Shown: positions 62,716-64,000 of the stretch, piece after piece
How positions within the stretch are numbered: the first letter of the stretch is position 1
Layout of the letters: the number at the start of each line of letters is the position of its first letter
Source of the DNA: Pseudanabaena sp. FACHB-2040
GTDB taxonomy: Bacteria > Cyanobacteriota > Cyanobacteriia > Phormidesmidales > Phormidesmidaceae
Reading direction: 5' to 3'
Assembly: GCF_014696715.1 (NCBI RefSeq)
Contig: NZ_JACJQO010000002.1
Location: 186,001 to 250,000, forward strand
Length of the DNA: 64,000 nt
Notes under the pieces: generated by a model
Seen by the model: the letters and a program-made list of their open reading frames with translations, nothing else
Told to the model about the DNA's origin: nothing
The model's database searches: none
Translations under genes and position numbers: made by a program

Positions 62716-64000
62716 CTATGCAGGGTAAATACGCAATCGACGATTGGGTTCCTCTCCAAAGCTAGTCGCTTTGAGTTGATAGTGCTCAATCAGTTCGTGC
62801 TGTAATCGCCTGACTTTAGCTGAACGAGGCAGTAGCTCCACCGGCTGACCTTTGGGAATAACCACTTGCTCAACCGCAATTCGAGCTTCTTCAAGCGCCT
62901 CAAGCTCATGCTCACTACCTTCCTCTGAAAACAAGCTGAGTTCACCTGGCGCTAGGCTGGCTAGCGCATCTATTCCTAACAAACGCTGCAAAGCCCGAGT
63001 AATTTCTAGCACCGTATTCCCTTTGGCAATCTGAATCCGGATTTGTCGCTGCTTGGCCAAGCGTTCCAGCTTAGATTGGCTTTTACGGTGAGCAGGCAAC
63101 GTCAAAATCGCGTCTGCCTCATCTAGCTCTCGCACCAAAACCACCGGCAATTTTAGGGTCGTAGCAATATGTTCAAGCTGCTGTCTGCTAATGCCATAAG
63201 GATACAAATGCAGACTGTGACCGTTAACCGCCTTAACCAAACGTTGAGTATCCAATTCACCAGTTCCTAACACAGCCTTATGAGCCGGATCTGCTAACGA
63301 AAGCTGCTGAGTTGGCTCCCAAGTTCCCAAAGTATCTCGCTGGTAGCCCTTGTGGTGAAAAGGGAGCACTTGCCCAACCGACTGTCGCCGAGACCGAGCT
63401 GCAGGGCTGATGAGAGAGCCCGAAGAAGATTTGGGCTCCTCCTGAGTGACTATGACTTCCCCACTCTCAGTAACTGTTCTGACCTGGGGATAAGGCTGTC
63501 GTCCCCGTAACAAAGCATCTACTGTCTCTGCAACGCTCTCATGGACTACCCAGCGCTGACGCTCTAACATTTCAACCGCAATATCAAAGGTAGGTGGCGC
63601 TTTACGCTCCAAAACACTCTTTTGGGAACCACGACGCCGTGCCTCGTCATCACCCAAAGTTACGGATTGAATACCGCCCACTAAATCAGAGAGGGTTGGG
63701 TTCTTAACCAAGTTTTCGATTTGGTTCCCATGGGCTGTACCAACAAGCTGTACTCCACGCTCAGCAATCGTTCGAGCTGCAAGCGCCTCCAACTCTGCCC
63801 CAATCTCATCAATGACAACGACCTCCGGCATGTGGTTTTCCACAGCTTCAATCATCACCTGATGCTGCAGTTCCGGGCGACTAACCTGCATGCGCCTAGC
63901 CCGACCAATAGCCGGATGGGGAATATCGCCATCGCCAGCGATCTCATTAGACGTATCAATTATCACGACGCGTTTATTTAGATCATCCGCCAACACGCGA
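62716..64000 (-). CDS. Ycf45/SpoIIIAA-like R3H-domain ATPase (N-terminus outside window)
   Basis: The minus-strand frame is open to the right edge; the N-terminal part with Walker A is outside. Present are RVVIIDTSNEIAGDGDIPHP and HPAIGRARRMQV (the Ycf45/SpoIIIAA signature), the Walker B/sensor VVVIDEIGAELEALAA, VGTAHGNQIENL, a Ser/Arg-rich linker, a second alpha/beta domain (about 240-320 of the visible part) and a C-terminal R3H domain (LQHELIEHYQLKATSFGEEPNRRLRIYP), an ssDNA/RNA-binding module. Plastid-encoded Ycf45 and bacterial SpoIIIAA share the fold; the cellular role is not settled. Confidence 0.92.
   Translation of the reverse strand, partial: RVLADDLNKRVVIIDTSNEIAGDGDIPHPAIGRARRMQVSRPELQHQVMIEAVENHMPEVVVIDEIGAELEALAARTIAERGVQLVGTAHGNQIENLVKNPTLSDLVGGIQSVTLGDDEARRRGSQKSVLERKAPPTFDIAVEMLERQRWVVHESVAETVDALLRGRQPYPQVRTVTESGEVIVTQEEPKSSSGSLISPAARSRRQSVGQVLPFHHKGYQRDTLGTWEPTQQLSLADPAHKAVLGTGELDTQRLVKAVNGHSLHLYPYGISRQQLEHIATTLKLPVVLVRELDEADAILTLPAHRKSQSKLERLAKQRQIRIQIAKGNTVLEITRALQRLLGIDALASLAPGELSLFSEEGSEHELEALEEARIAVEQVVIPKGQPVELLPRSAKVRRLQHELIEHYQLKATSFGEEPNRRLRIYPA

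Overview
The window is cyanobacterial chromosome. The sequence shows this through many copies of the palindrome GCGATCGC (the cyanobacterial HIP1 site), an NDH-1 subunit NdhK of the plastid/cyanobacterial type, the beta-carotene ketolases CrtO and CrtW, a SigF-type sigma factor, a Ycf45-like ATPase and many multidomain sensor kinases. Kinases with a [10 protein letters not shown]-box and short pentapeptide-repeat proteins suggest a filamentous Leptolyngbya/Nodosilinea-like lineage; that placement is inference. No rRNA, tRNA, CRISPR array or complete insertion sequence was found.

Layout: 1-9.1 kb holds a truncated GAF kinase, a TPR protein with a C-terminal CD225/dispanin-like module, a phosphoribosyltransferase, a sugar/cation symporter, an SF2 helicase and a second GAF kinase. 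9.2-15.5 kb is housekeeping: NmrA-like reductase, rarD, a Nif3-like protein, purH, pfkA and a 53-residue small protein with its own terminator. 16-23.7 kb contains a pentapeptide protein, a secreted protein, an ethylene-receptor-like hybrid kinase coupled to a REC-GGDEF diguanylate cyclase, and an endonuclease III homologue. 24-32.3 kb holds a PIN-PhoH protein, cupin, glutaredoxin, rbsK, a CNT nucleoside transporter, dxr and TPR/small membrane proteins.

32.4-38 kb is accessory: a REP-associated tyrosine transposase (RAYT) between inverted REP palindromes, tandem XRE regulators next to a perfect 20-bp inverted repeat, an outer-membrane-like protein, a half ABC exporter with degenerate catalytic residues, and a GDSL esterase. 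38.7-43.8 kb is a carotenoid locus: crtW-crtX on one strand and, divergently, a lone ndhK followed 7 bp later by crtO. 44.8-47 kb is two small genes plus hflX.

47-52 kb is a signalling block: a PAS-Crp regulator and a PAS histidine kinase share a coiled-coil/PAS front end, face away from each other across about 1 kb of AT-rich DNA, and are followed by an orphan CheB. 52-62 kb has a CAP lipoprotein, a PPOX protein, a SAM hydrolase-like protein, a C-terminal processing protease, a frameshifted alpha/beta hydrolase, sigF, a Spy-like protein, a NarL-type two-component pair, and a cobalamin riboswitch ahead of a DUF1636 protein. The right edge cuts the Ycf45/SpoIIIAA-like gene.

Taken together the genes point to a phototroph with heavy investment in sensing (five histidine kinases, one diguanylate cyclase) and in ketocarotenoid/carotenoid-glycoside formation.
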